Assembly (NCBI RefSeq): GCF_937129435.1
Contig: NZ_CAKZNF010000035.1
Span: 1 to 47,232, forward strand
Source: an uncultured Parasphingopyxis sp.
GTDB lineage: Bacteria; Pseudomonadota; Alphaproteobacteria; Sphingomonadales; Sphingomonadaceae
Direction of reading: 5' to 3'
Length of the DNA: 47,232 bases
This document shows, in pieces, positions 1-9,401 of this stretch. The notes under the pieces are model-generated. The model searched no databases. It was not told the origin of the DNA and worked only from the letters and a program-made list of their open reading frames with translations. The first letter of the stretch is position 1. Each line of letters starts with the position of its first letter. A program made the translations under genes and the position numbers.

Positions 1-2327
1 CGGGCGGCAATCCGGTTGACGGTTTCACCTATGACGTGAACCTCGCCATGGGTGCCGGCTTCGACGACGGCCGTGGCCATGTCACCGCCTATCTCGGCTA
101 TCGCCAGATCGACCCGATCCTCCAGGCCAATCGCGACTACAGCGCGTGCGCCCTCGATTTCTCGGCCACGCAGCCTTCGGGTTACAACTGCACGGGATCG
201 TCGACAATTCCCGAAGGCCGCTTCCTGATCTTCGATCGGAACACCTTCGCTTCGTCGAGCCTTCGCAACGAGCCGGGCAATCCAGGCGGTTTGGTTCCCT
301 ATACGGGTGCCAATGCATATAACTACGCGCCGACCAACTATTTCCAGCGTCCCGACAAGCGCTACACGGCCGGCTTCTTCGCCGAGTACGAAATCAGCCC
401 GTCGATCGTTCCTTATGCGGAATTCCAGTTCATGGACGACCGTTCGGTCGCGCAGATCGCGTTCTCGGGTACGTTCTTCGCGAACAATCCGTTCCTGCAG
501 TGCGACAACGCCCTGTTCAGCAACCAGCAGCGCCTGGCCTTCGGCTGCGACCGTGATGGCGACGGCCTGTTCTCGGCCGCCGAGCTCGCCGACACGACCG
601 ACTATGTCTACATCGGTAAGCGTCTGGTCGAAGGTATTCCGCGTCAAAGCGATCTGCGGCACACCTCCTACCGTGCGGTCGTTGGTGCCCGTGGCTCGAT
701 CAGCAGCGACTGGAACTATGACTTCCACCTGCTTCGCGGTGAAACGATCTTCAACCAGGTCTATCTGAACGACCTTTCGGTCAATCGCATCAACCAGGCG
801 CTCGACGCCGTGCGCGACGCGAACGGCCAGATTGTCTGCCGCGATCAGTCGAACGGCTGTGTCCCGCTCAACGTCTTCTCGGCGACCGGCGTGACCCGCG
901 ACCAGTTCAACTTCATCTCGGTTCCGGGTCTGCAGGACGCCAATCTCGAGACTTATGTCGCGTCGGGCTATGTCTCTGGCAACATGGACAACCCGCTCGG
1001 CACGTCGACTCCGATCAGTCTCGTCTTCGGTGCGGAATACCGCAAGGAACAGTATGAACTGACGCCTGACCAGAATTTCGCCGAAGGCACGTTGGCTGGC
1101 CAGGGCGGTCCGTCGCCAGCCATTGCGGGCGAGTTCTCGGTCCGTGAAGTCTTCGCCGAACTCCGCCTGCCGCTCGTTGAGTGGGGCAATGGCGGTGCGA
1201 TCGAACTGACCGGTGGTTATCGTCTGTCGGACTATAACACCTCGGGTACGAGCCACACTTATACCGGTGGTGTCGAAATCGCCCCGATGGAAGGCATTCG
1301 TCTTCGCGGTGTGTATGCCCGCGCTGTTCGCGCGCCGAACATCGTCGAGCTGTTCTCGCCGCAGTCGATCGGTCTGTTCGGCGGTGTCGATCCTTGTTCC
1401 GGCGCGACGCCGACGGCAACGCTCGCAGCGTGTCAGAACACCGGCGTGTCGGCTGCCCAGTACGGCAACATCGCCGGCAACCCAGCTAACCAGTACAACC
1501 AGCTGGCCGGTGGCAACCCGAACCTCGACGTTGAAAAGGCCGACTCCTACACGGTGGGTATCGTCGTCGACGGTCGCGGCCTGGGCCTCGACGGCTTCAC
1601 GGCCACGGTCGACTATTTCAACATCGAGATCCAAGACTCGATCGCCGGCATCGGTGCGCAGAACGCTCTCAACCAGTGTCTTGCCACCGGCCTTCCGGAG
1701 TTCTGTAGCCTGGTCAATCGTGCTCCGGGCTCGGGATCGCTTTGGCTCGGTCAGAACGGCTTCGTGATCAACACGCAGCAGAATATCGGTGGTCTCCGGA
1801 CCGACGGTATCGATATCTCGGCCGGTTATCGTTTCCCGGTGTGGAACGGCAGTCTGTTCGCGAACATCGTGGGTACCTACACGTTCGAGAACGCGTTCCA
1901 GTCGACCCCGACGGCGAACTTCATCGATTGCGTCGGCCTGTACGGCAACACCTGCGGTACGCCGCAGCCTGATTGGCGGCACCGTCTGTCGGTTGGCTAC
2001 ACGGCCGACTCGGGTTGGGGCCTGACGCTGCGTTGGCGTCACTTCGGCAGCGTCGATGTCGATGCCTCGTCGTCGCAGCCCGATCTGAACGACCCCACCC
2101 AGCTGGGTACGGTCGATGACACGATCGACTCGTACGATTGGTTTGACATAAGCGCGTCGTACGACATCACCGACAACCTGCGCCTCTCGGCCGGTGTGAA
2201 CAACGTCTTCGACCGCGAACCGCCGACGATCGGTGGCTCGTTCGGCCCGTCGAACGGCAACACCTTCCCGGGTGTGTACGATCCGGTCGGCCGCTACATC
2301 TACTTCGGTGGTCGCATCCAGTTCTAA
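1..2327 (+). CDS. TonB-dependent outer-membrane receptor, C-terminal part (5' end outside the window)
   Basis: The frame is open from the first complete codon (base 3) and lacks a signal peptide and most of the plug, so the gene starts upstream; the GTG at 36 is internal. About 775 residues of the beta-barrel remain, with aromatic-rich alternating strands, a TonB-receptor-like stretch around YARAVRAPNIVELFSP, and a C-terminal strand ending YFGGRIQF with terminal Phe, the usual BAM insertion signal. Such receptors import siderophores, vitamins, glycans or peptides across the outer membrane using TonB energy; the substrate cannot be read here. Unusual is a DxDxDG EF-hand-like loop at 549-584 near cysteine codons. 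A clear terminator follows. The next genes are convergent. Confidence 0.93.
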   Translation, partial: GGNPVDGFTYDVNLAMGAGFDDGRGHVTAYLGYRQIDPILQANRDYSACALDFSATQPSGYNCTGSSTIPEGRFLIFDRNTFASSSLRNEPGNPGGLVPYTGANAYNYAPTNYFQRPDKRYTAGFFAEYEISPSIVPYAEFQFMDDRSVAQIAFSGTFFANNPFLQCDNALFSNQQRLAFGCDRDGDGLFSAAELADTTDYVYIGKRLVEGIPRQSDLRHTSYRAVVGARGSISSDWNYDFHLLRGETIFNQVYLNDLSVNRINQALDAVRDANGQIVCRDQSNGCVPLNVFSATGVTRDQFNFISVPGLQDANLETYVASGYVSGNMDNPLGTSTPISLVFGAEYRKEQYELTPDQNFAEGTLAGQGGPSPAIAGEFSVREVFAELRLPLVEWGNGGAIELTGGYRLSDYNTSGTSHTYTGGVEIAPMEGIRLRGVYARAVRAPNIVELFSPQSIGLFGGVDPCSGATPTATLAACQNTGVSAAQYGNIAGNPANQYNQLAGGNPNLDVEKADSYTVGIVVDGRGLGLDGFTATVDYFNIEIQDSIAGIGAQNALNQCLATGLPEFCSLVNRAPGSGSLWLGQNGFVINTQQNIGGLRTDGIDISAGYRFPVWNGSLFANIVGTYTFENAFQSTPTANFIDCVGLYGNTCGTPQPDWRHRLSVGYTADSGWGLTLRWRHFGSVDVDASSSQPDLNDPTQLGTVDDTIDSYDWFDISASYDITDNLRLSAGVNNVFDREPPTIGGSFGPSNGNTFPGVYDPVGRYIYFGGRIQF

Positions 2328-2350
2328 GCGACCTCGAAACAGAACGAAGA

Positions 2351-2379
2351 GGGCGGGAGAGAAATCTCCTGCCCTTTTT
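2351..2379 (+). terminator. Rho-independent terminator of the TonB receptor gene
   Basis: A 9-bp stem (2351-2359 with 2366-2374, one G-T wobble) with a 6-base loop is followed directly by five T residues. It lies 24 bases past the receptor stop codon and on the receptor strand. Confidence 0.85.
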
Positions 2380-2445
2380 GTTTGTGCGATTGTGATATTG
2401 GGTAGTCGTCCGTGTCCCGTTGCCGGTGAGGGTGCGCGAGCGGAG

Positions 2446-3486
2446 CTACCAGTTATGCCAGCCGAGCAGAACGGTTCGCCGAGCGATCCAGCGGGAGCGT
2501 TCGGCAAAGACATGCTCGATCGCCGCGCGCTCATCGGGCGTGAGATCGGGATGATGGCTTTCGAAGATCAGGACCGTGCGACCGCTATCGGACCGGTTCC
2601 AGGCTTCGTGCTCGAAACTGTCGTCGAACGCCAAAATCGAACCTTCCTGCCAATGATAGGTGTCCTGGCCAACGCGTATTGCGCAATCGTCAGGGACGAT
2701 CAGCGGAAGGTGCACGGTCAATCGGGCATTGGTCAGGCCATGATGCGGTGGAATGTGTGCTGTTGGCTGGAGCGATGAAAAGAACGCTTCCATGGGCACA
2801 CCGTTCACGCGAACGAGATCGGCCTTATCGAGCGCTGCATGGGTCACCGGGAAATGCTTCTCGGCCGCGATAGGACGACTGTCCTTGAACAGATAGATCG
2901 CAGACCAGTCCAACGATCCGCTGAGCTTGCGCCATGCCGGCATCTGGATGTTGGTGGGGACATAGGGTACCGTGAGCGATTGCTCCCGCGACGCCGACAG
3001 AAATTCGTCCCGGATGTCCGACCAATAGGCCTCGACATTCTCTGCCCAAGGCAGCTGTTCGTGCGGTGTGACCGGAAGGGCAGGCAAGTCCGGTACGTAG
3101 AAGACCTGAGGCTCTTGATAAGGCGTGCGGTAGGCAAATTCACGCTCGTGCGTCATTGCCCAGATGGCGTTCCGAATTCGGCCTGCCGCGCCTTGGCCAT
3201 CGGCTTCCCATGCGTCGAGCGACCGTTGATGAAGGTCGGTCAGGAAACGACTGATAGCGCCGTCCGCCTGAGCGGAATGTTCGCGAGCCAGTGGATGCTC
3301 GCCATCGTCGTCCTTGATCCGCCGCAGATGCGGATCGGCATCGTCGCCCAGTGTCCATACCGCGACAGCTTCCTCTTCCCGGCCCGCTGCCAATAACTCG
3401 GCGCCGGTGAACAATGCCAATCGGGCATTGTGCTGATCCGCTCGGAACATTTCGAGCAGTTCATCTGGTCCGGGTTTTTCGGGCAT
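2446..3486 (-). CDS. Aspartyl/asparaginyl beta-hydroxylase family protein
   Basis: The 346-residue protein ends in a domain resembling aspartyl/asparaginyl beta-hydroxylase (2-oxoglutarate/Fe(II) dioxygenase, double-stranded beta-helix). Visible signatures are PPHHG followed by NARLTVHLPL (about 246-262), FEHEAWN (about 291-297) and GRTVLIFE (about 302-309), which match the positions of the iron-binding histidines and the 2-oxoglutarate-binding arginine. The N-terminal 150 residues are helical and partly TPR-like. The ATG at 3486 is preferred because GAGGA lies 8 bases upstream; a GTG at 3516 is possible. It is the last gene of a leftward operon, 36 bases after a second 2-oxoglutarate oxygenase. 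The substrate is unknown; hydroxylation of a protein or peptide side chain is inferred from the family. Confidence 0.85.
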   Translation of the reverse strand: MPEKPGPDELLEMFRADQHNARLALFTGAELLAAGREEEAVAVWTLGDDADPHLRRIKDDDGEHPLAREHSAQADGAISRFLTDLHQRSLDAWEADGQGAAGRIRNAIWAMTHEREFAYRTPYQEPQVFYVPDLPALPVTPHEQLPWAENVEAYWSDIRDEFLSASREQSLTVPYVPTNIQMPAWRKLSGSLDWSAIYLFKDSRPIAAEKHFPVTHAALDKADLVRVNGVPMEAFFSSLQPTAHIPPHHGLTNARLTVHLPLIVPDDCAIRVGQDTYHWQEGSILAFDDSFEHEAWNRSDSGRTVLIFESHHPDLTPDERAAIEHVFAERSRWIARRTVLLGWHNW

Positions 3487-3522
3487 GACAATCGTCCTCA
3501 ATCGGGATCCGCGCACAAGCTG

Positions 3523-5298
3523 CTAGCTGACTACTACGTCGAACGCGACGGTCAGCCGTTCGCCCTCGGAAAAGGGCTTCGTGCCGTGCCACATGATCGA
3601 AGGAAACAGCGCCAGCCTCCCGGGCTCGGGCTTCACCATCTTGATCGGGGGTGCGTCCAGCCCGAATTCCTGTGGCGCTTCGCCCAGAGCAAGCCATCCC
3701 TCCCGGCTCTGTTCTTCGCCGATCGTATCGGGCAAAGCGACATAGAGCGCGGAACTGAGCCAGCCTTGGTTGTGGATATGATTGACGTGAAAGCCGCTGC
3801 CGGTCAGCCGGACCGACCAAGATCCCGAAAAACGAAAATCGCCGCGGCGCCCGCCGAGAAACGGATGATCCTTTTCCGGGGGCGGCAAGCCGTCGATATA
3901 GCTTCGTACGGCCGTGCGAATATGGCCGACCAGTGAAACGATCTCGGGTTCGGAGCGCGTAAACAGGATGCTGTCCGTCTGCGTGCCATTGCGTAGCGAT
4001 TGTTCGAACGGATGTGTTTCCCACCGATGCAAATGCCGCAGCCTATCCGCCAGCGCCGGTAGCTCGGCGCGCAACGGTTCAATATCGATAGCTTTGGCAA
4101 GATCGCGATCACCTTCGAGCCAGCCCCAGCGCGGGTCGCCCATCATGCGCCACGCAATCGAGATATAGGGCCAGGCTTCGGCGCCCTCGCCATTCTCGAC
4201 AAGCTCCATTGCCAGCCGCTGCGCTCGATCGAAATCGCGCGTCTTCAGCAAATACCGCACGAAGGGCATGCGAAAGAACGACGCCCGCTCGCTGGCGTGC
4301 TGCTCATATAGTTCCCCGGCCTTCTCCAACTCGCCGAGTTCGGTCAGCGAATTGGCCTCCAGATTGTCGAAGCGCGGATCGTCTCCGGCCGTGCGGCGCG
4401 CCTCGTCGTAAAGAGGTAGCGCCACGTCATGGCCCTGCCCGCGCGCGGTCGCTACGATCATGTCCATCCACAATCGCTTGTCGCGAGGATGATTGCGCAA
4501 CGCGTTGCGATAGCCGTCGACATAGCCTTCGGGGTCGCCCGACTGCCAGCGTACCTGCGCGAGCATATGCTGGCCGTGATACCAGGTCGGCGTCTTCTCC
4601 AGTCGTGCCTTCAGGAAAATCTCGGCCTCGTCGCGCCGGCTCTCGTCGAGAAGCGCCGCGGCTTCGCCGGCCCAGATATCCTTATCGTCGGGCTTCACTC
4701 GATGGGCGGCGCGAAACAGGTCGACTGCGGGTTTGCCCCGATCGAGTGCCAGCTGCGCCTTCAATCGCAGCGACTTCGCTGCCTCGGGTGCAAGAGCGAG
4801 TGCACGCTCCACCGCCTCTTCGGCCTCATCGAGCAACCCGAGCGCCCGGGCTGTCAGCCCGACATTGAGCCACAGGCGGGCATTGTCGGAATAGCTTTCC
4901 GTCAGCGCCGAAAGATCGCGATAGCCACCCATCGAATCGACATGCCGGTGGCGCACGAGCGCCCGGTCGATCCGCGCGTCCACCAGATCGGGTGCCAGTG
5001 CGATCGCGCGATCATAGGCGGCAACTGCCGCCTCGCCCTCGCCAAGGTCGTCGAGCAGGCTTGCATATTCGGCATGCATGGCGGGGATGTCGTCCCGAAG
5101 CGCGATTCCGCGCTCGAACGCGGCACGCGCTTGTTCGAGCCGTTCCTGCTTTTTGAGCGTGACACCGGCCAGATGGTAAAAAGCTGGCTGGTTCGGATCG
5201 GCCTCGATCAGTTCGCCTAGCAGCGCCGAACAGCGTTCGAGATCACCCGCCTGCAATGCGCGTTGCGCTTCGGCAAAGCCCTGCTGGATATCGACCAT
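3523..5298 (-). CDS. TPR protein with C-terminal 2OG-Fe(II) oxygenase domain
   Basis: This 591-residue cytosolic protein starts with a long series of tetratricopeptide repeats (about 1-400, repeated A-x3-Y/F-x-A-I-x-L/P patterns), probably a partner- or substrate-binding scaffold. The last 120 residues resemble the putative 2OG-Fe(II) oxygenase family attached to TPR proteins: HVNHIHNQGW (about 504-513), WHGT (about 570-573) and GERLTVAFD (about 579-587) fit two-His iron binding and an arginine for 2-oxoglutarate. It starts 9 bases after the upstream methyltransferase stop and precedes the hydroxylase-like gene, so the three are probably co-transcribed. The domain call is firm; the substrate is unknown. 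Confidence 0.85.
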   Translation of the reverse strand: MVDIQQGFAEAQRALQAGDLERCSALLGELIEADPNQPAFYHLAGVTLKKQERLEQARAAFERGIALRDDIPAMHAEYASLLDDLGEGEAAVAAYDRAIALAPDLVDARIDRALVRHRHVDSMGGYRDLSALTESYSDNARLWLNVGLTARALGLLDEAEEAVERALALAPEAAKSLRLKAQLALDRGKPAVDLFRAAHRVKPDDKDIWAGEAAALLDESRRDEAEIFLKARLEKTPTWYHGQHMLAQVRWQSGDPEGYVDGYRNALRNHPRDKRLWMDMIVATARGQGHDVALPLYDEARRTAGDDPRFDNLEANSLTELGELEKAGELYEQHASERASFFRMPFVRYLLKTRDFDRAQRLAMELVENGEGAEAWPYISIAWRMMGDPRWGWLEGDRDLAKAIDIEPLRAELPALADRLRHLHRWETHPFEQSLRNGTQTDSILFTRSEPEIVSLVGHIRTAVRSYIDGLPPPEKDHPFLGGRRGDFRFSGSWSVRLTGSGFHVNHIHNQGWLSSALYVALPDTIGEEQSREGWLALGEAPQEFGLDAPPIKMVKPEPGRLALFPSIMWHGTKPFSEGERLTVAFDVVVS

Positions 5299-5307
5299 GA
5301 CCCGGCC

Positions 5308-6159
5308 CTAATCCGCCCGCCGGCCGTTGACCAGCCATGCAATCGGGCCGTTCTCGTCGCCGGGGATCGGCGCGCGATGCTCGACGATAAAGCCGCTGTC
5401 CGCAAACAACGCAGAAATTCGCGCGGCGCTGTCCTCGTCGAGCGCGCTTTCGCTCAGGTGACGCAAAAGGGCTCGCTCGCGCGCCATGCCCGACGCCACC
5501 CAATCGAGATCCTTCTCCGCCTCGCGGCCGCTGCGTCCGGCGATATCGCGCAGCGCCGCCGCGATCTCGGCCACGACCGGCTGATCGCCATGCTCGTCGA
5601 ACACCGGATCGAGCGCCGCAATGACGCCCGAAGCATCGCCCTCGGCGGCGCGGACAAGGGCATCGCTTTGCCCAATGGCGTCCAGCGCGGCAGCCCTTGT
5701 CCGATTTTGCGCCACGACCGGGCTCGATCGGTGATGCATGATCAACTGGAACAGCGAACCGGGTCGCGAGACGCGAACCAGCTCCGCGACGATTTCGCCA
5801 TGTGTGCCATACTCGAATCCGAACTGGCTGACGAACGCATCGAAGCTATCATCGTCGAAGGGAAGCGCCGCCATGTCGGTCCGCCCGATCAGTGTGACGT
5901 CCGGGTCGGCGCTTTCGGGCAGTTCGGCATAGTCGATACCCGCAAGCAGCAAGTCCGATCTCTGGGCACGGATCAGGCGCAGGACGGCACCCGAGCCGGT
6001 CGCCAGATCGAGGCAGGACGCGCCCTTCGCCAGTGTTGCCGCGAATTCGCGCCAATGGTTCGCCAGCCGTTCGGCGACATGATCCGGCGCGCCGGGAAGG
6101 CAGTTTCCGGTCGCTCCCTTTTCGGCCCAATAGGCCGACCAGGCCTGGTCGTTGTCCAT
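5308..6159 (-). CDS. Class I SAM-dependent methyltransferase
   Basis: The protein has a Rossmann-type methyltransferase core. CLDLATGSGAVLRL is motif I (SAM binding), GIDYAE is the acidic strand-2 loop, and FDAFVSQFGFEYG is motif IV. It resembles the UbiE/Methyltransf_11 group but lacks features that name a substrate. The start is uncertain. The ATG at 6159 begins MDNDQAWSAYW, a natural start for this fold; in-frame ATGs at 6198 and 6252 would add 13 or 31 residues with no clear Shine-Dalgarno. It is the first gene of a leftward operon with two 2OG-oxygenase-like genes, which suggests modification of a common target (inference). A divergent small secreted-protein gene begins at 6304. Confidence 0.82.
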   Translation of the reverse strand: MDNDQAWSAYWAEKGATGNCLPGAPDHVAERLANHWREFAATLAKGASCLDLATGSGAVLRLIRAQRSDLLLAGIDYAELPESADPDVTLIGRTDMAALPFDDDSFDAFVSQFGFEYGTHGEIVAELVRVSRPGSLFQLIMHHRSSPVVAQNRTRAAALDAIGQSDALVRAAEGDASGVIAALDPVFDEHGDQPVVAEIAAALRDIAGRSGREAEKDLDWVASGMARERALLRHLSESALDEDSAARISALFADSGFIVEHRAPIPGDENGPIAWLVNGRRAD

Positions 6160-6303
6160 GCCGGTGTCGCTAGCCCAATTCACGCTGTTACGCACCATGG
6201 TGTGTGCACGCGGTCGGCCTGCCCAAGCGTGCCTCTGGCAGTCGTCGGCCATTCGCGATAACCTGTCGGTGGAGCATTCACGCTTTCAGAGAGGGAGAAG
6301 ACG

Positions 6304-6603
6304 ATGTTGCGGCTAACGCTTTTAGCATTGGCGTTGCTCGGCCCATCCATGGCAGTGCCTGCGCTCGCCCAGTCCGAACCCGAAGCGTCCGAGGCTCAAC
6401 AGGCGCAAGAGGAGGAGGTTATCTGCCGCCGTGTCGCAATGACCGGCTCGCACCGGCGCGGCCCGCGCGTCTGCCGGACCGAGAGCCAATGGAACGCCAA
6501 CGCCCATATGCAGCAAGAACGCGCGCGCGGCTGGGTCGGCAACTCGGCTATCGGCTCGGGCGTCGACGATCCCAGGCCGGCGGCAGGAACCTGCTGCGAC
6601 TGA
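6304..6603 (+). CDS. Small secreted protein with CRR...TGSHRR...C motif, function unknown
   Basis: This 99-residue protein begins with a Sec signal peptide (MLRLTLLALALLGPSM..., predicted cleavage after ALA). The mature part has an acidic Glu/Gln stretch and then the pattern ICRRVAMTGSHRRGPRVC...W, which I associate with small hypothetical proteins of sphingomonads. Four cysteines (two in the motif, two in CCD at the C-terminus) could form disulfides in the periplasm. GGGAG lies 7-8 bases upstream of the ATG. It is divergent from the methyltransferase and convergent with clpB. I do not recognise a function. Confidence 0.75.
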   Translation: MLRLTLLALALLGPSMAVPALAQSEPEASEAQQAQEEEVICRRVAMTGSHRRGPRVCRTESQWNANAHMQQERARGWVGNSAIGSGVDDPRPAAGTCCD

Positions 6604-6638
6604 GCGGCTCGCGCTGACGACCGATTGGTGTCGCGGCG

Positions 6639-9221
6639 TCAGACAGCGACGTCGATCTTCAACTCGCCGTCCCCTTCGTCCACCTTGACCGTCGAACCGT
6701 CGGGCATGTCGCCGCGCAGGATCGCGTCCGCGAGCGGGTCCTGCAGATATTTCTGCACCGCGCGCTTAAGCGGCCTTGCGCCATAGACGGGATCGTAGCC
6801 GACCCGTCCCAGCCATTCGCGCGCCTTCTCGCTGAGGTCGATCGTCACCTTGCGGTCGTTCAGCAGCTTCTGCACACGTGCGACCTGGATATCGACGATC
6901 GGCGCCATATGCTCCTGGCTGAGGCGGTGGAACAGGATGATCTCGTCGAGGCGATTGAGGAATTCGGGCCGGAAATGCGCCCGCACCTGTTCCATCACCT
7001 GCGGTTCGACATCGTCGACCGTCTGGTCCTCGCGCAGGTCGGTGAGATATTGGCTGCCGAGGTTCGAGGTCATGATGATCAGCGTGTTCGAAAAGTCGAC
7101 CGTGCGACCCTGGCCGTCGGTCAGCCGCCCGTCGTCGAGCACCTGGAGCAGCACGTTGAACACGTCGCCATGCGCCTTTTCGACCTCGTCGAAGAGGATC
7201 ACCTGATAGGGGCGCCGCCGAACGGCTTCGGTCAGCACGCCGCCTTCGTCATAGCCGACATAGCCGGGAGGGGCGCCGATCAGGCGCGACACGGCGTGCT
7301 TCTCCATGAACTCGCTCATGTCGATGCGGACCATCGCGTTGACATCGTCGAACAGGAATTCGGCGAGTGCTTTCGTCAGTTCAGTCTTGCCGACGCCGGT
7401 CGGGCCGAGGAACAGGAACGAGCCCAAGGGCCGGTTCGGATCCTGTAGGCCCGCGCGGCTGCGGCGCACGGCGGTTGACACCGCCTTAACGGCATCCTCC
7501 TGTCCGATGACGCGCGTGCCGATATGCTCTTCCATCGCGAGCAGCTTTTCGCGCTCGCCCTCGAGCATCTTGTCGATCGGCACGCCGGTCCAGCGCGAAA
7601 CGACCGAGGCAATGTCTTCGCTCGTCACTTCCTCGCGCAGCATCGCGCCTTCGGTGGCCTCGCCGGCCTCTTCGAGCTTGCGTTCGAGATCGGGAATGGT
7701 GCCGTAGGAAAGCTCGCCCGCCTTGGCGAGATCGCCGGCACGCTGCGCCTGTTCGAGCTGAATGCGCGCGGCGTCGAGCTGCTCCTTCAGCTTCGCCTCG
7801 CCCTCGATCTTCTCGCGCTCGGCCTGCCAGCGTTGCGTGAGCGCGGCATTTTCTTCTTCGAGATTGGCGAGCTCTTCCTCGATCGCAGCGAGCCGGTCCG
7901 CGCTCGCCTTGTCGCTTTCCTTCGCCAGCGCCTCGCGTTCGATCTTGAGCTGGATGATCCGCCGGTCGAGCGCCTCGATCTCCTCGGGCTTCGACTCGAC
8001 CTCCATCCGGATGCGCGAGGCAGCCTCGTCCATCAGGTCGATCGCCTTGTCGGGCAGGAACCGGTCGGTGATGTAGCGCTCGGAGAGCGTCGCCGCCGCG
8101 ACCAGCGCGCCGTCGGTGATCCGGACGCCGTGATGCAGCTCGTATTTCTCCTTGATACCGCGCAGGATCGAGATCGTGTCCTCGACGCTCGGCTCCTCGA
8201 TGAAGACGGGTTGGAAGCGCCGCTGGAGCGCCGGGTCCTTCTCGACATATTTGCGATATTCATCGAGCGTCGTCGCACCGATGCAATGCAGCTCGCCGCG
8301 CGCGAGCGCAGGCTTCAGCAGGTTGCCCGCGTCCATCGCGCCCTCGGACTTCCCGGCACCAACCAGCGTGTGCATCTCGTCGATGAAGAGGATGATATGG
8401 CCCTCGGCCTGCTTCACCTCGTCGAGCACGCCCTTCAGACGTTCCTCGAACTCGCCGCGATATTTCGCGCCGGCGATCAGCGCGCCCATGTCGAGCGACA
8501 GCAATTGCCGGTCCTTGATGCCGTCGGGCACGTCGCCATTGGCGATGCGCAGCGCGAGGCCCTCGGCGATCGCCGTTTTTCCGACGCCAGCCTCGCCGAT
8601 CAGCACGGGGTTGTTCTTGGTCCGTCGCGCCAGGATCTGCACGGTGCGGCGGATTTCCTCGTCGCGGCCGATGATCGGGTCGATCTTGCCCTCGCGCGCG
8701 CGCTCGGTGAGGTCCGCGGTGAACTTCTTCAGCGCTTCGTAGCGATCCTCGGCGCTTGCCGTGTCGGCGGTGCGGCCGCCGCGTAGCGCATTGATCGCCG
8801 CGTTCAGCGCTTCGGGCTTCAGCCCCGCCGTGTCGAAGGCGTCGCCCGTCGCCGTGCCCTTCGCCATCGCCAGCGCCAGCAGCATCCGCTCCACCGTGAC
8901 ATAGGAATCGCCGGCCTTGTCGGCGATCTGCTGCGCCTGGTCGAGCATGCGAACGGCGTCATTGTCGAGCTGCGGCGTCTGTTGCGCGCCGCCACCCGAT
9001 ACCTGCGGGACCTTGGCGAGCGCGGCGTCGATTTCGCGCACCGCCGCCTCGGCGCTTCCGCCGGCGCGCCCGATCAGCCCCGCCGCCATGCCTTGCTCGT
9101 CCTCGAGCAGTGCCTTGGCGATATGCAGTGGCGAAACGCGCTGGTGGTTCATGCGGATCGCGACGGTCTGCGCCGACTGCAGGAAGCCCTTGGCGCGGTC
9201 GGTAAATTGTTCGAGATTCAT
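6639..9221 (-). CDS. clpB: ATP-dependent disaggregase ClpB
   Basis: The 860-residue product has the full ClpB architecture: an N-terminal Clp_N repeat domain (1-145), AAA+ module 1 with Walker A GEAGVGKT (209-216) and Walker B FIDEMH, a coiled-coil middle domain (about 400-530, Glu/Ala/Arg-rich), and AAA+ module 2 with GPTGVGKTE and LFDEVEKAH. ClpB works with DnaK/DnaJ/GrpE to pull proteins out of aggregates in the cytosol. Length matches the family. MNLEQFTD is the typical start, and GGGGA lies 8 bases upstream. A heat-shock promoter candidate precedes it (9250-9280). It is divergent from the M16 peptidase gene. Confidence 0.98.
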   Translation of the reverse strand: MNLEQFTDRAKGFLQSAQTVAIRMNHQRVSPLHIAKALLEDEQGMAAGLIGRAGGSAEAAVREIDAALAKVPQVSGGGAQQTPQLDNDAVRMLDQAQQIADKAGDSYVTVERMLLALAMAKGTATGDAFDTAGLKPEALNAAINALRGGRTADTASAEDRYEALKKFTADLTERAREGKIDPIIGRDEEIRRTVQILARRTKNNPVLIGEAGVGKTAIAEGLALRIANGDVPDGIKDRQLLSLDMGALIAGAKYRGEFEERLKGVLDEVKQAEGHIILFIDEMHTLVGAGKSEGAMDAGNLLKPALARGELHCIGATTLDEYRKYVEKDPALQRRFQPVFIEEPSVEDTISILRGIKEKYELHHGVRITDGALVAAATLSERYITDRFLPDKAIDLMDEAASRIRMEVESKPEEIEALDRRIIQLKIEREALAKESDKASADRLAAIEEELANLEEENAALTQRWQAEREKIEGEAKLKEQLDAARIQLEQAQRAGDLAKAGELSYGTIPDLERKLEEAGEATEGAMLREEVTSEDIASVVSRWTGVPIDKMLEGEREKLLAMEEHIGTRVIGQEDAVKAVSTAVRRSRAGLQDPNRPLGSFLFLGPTGVGKTELTKALAEFLFDDVNAMVRIDMSEFMEKHAVSRLIGAPPGYVGYDEGGVLTEAVRRRPYQVILFDEVEKAHGDVFNVLLQVLDDGRLTDGQGRTVDFSNTLIIMTSNLGSQYLTDLREDQTVDDVEPQVMEQVRAHFRPEFLNRLDEIILFHRLSQEHMAPIVDIQVARVQKLLNDRKVTIDLSEKAREWLGRVGYDPVYGARPLKRAVQKYLQDPLADAILRGDMPDGSTVKVDEGDGELKIDVAV

Positions 9222-9249
9222 GGCCTGTCCCCGTCAGAATGAGTTCCAG

Positions 9250-9280
9250 CCTATATAGTGTTGCCAAAATGCAACACAAG
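9250..9280 (-). promoter_or_regulatory. Candidate RpoH (sigma-32) promoter of clpB with embedded inverted repeat
   Basis: Read on the minus strand there is CTTG (9277-9280), a 17-base spacer, then ACTATATAGG (9250-9259). The alphaproteobacterial heat-shock consensus is CTTG-N17/18-CYTATNTNNG, so only one specified base differs. Predicted transcription would start about 20 bases before the clpB ATG. The spacer holds a perfect inverted repeat TGTTGC-N6-GCAACA (9259-9276), a possible operator. The match is visible in the sequence; function is inferred. Confidence 0.6.
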
Positions 9281-9401
9281 GCGTTCGAGCCGCAATTCGT
9301 CGAAACATGTAGCCTCCTGTCGAGCGCGCGCAAGCGCGGCTTGCGCCGGGGCTTCGGGCCGCTATTGTCGCGCCCGACACATCGCGAAAAAGAGGAATCC
9401 C

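Noticed and set aside
7524..8786. A 420-codon open frame on the plus strand
   Set aside because: It lies wholly antisense within clpB and shows no family features.
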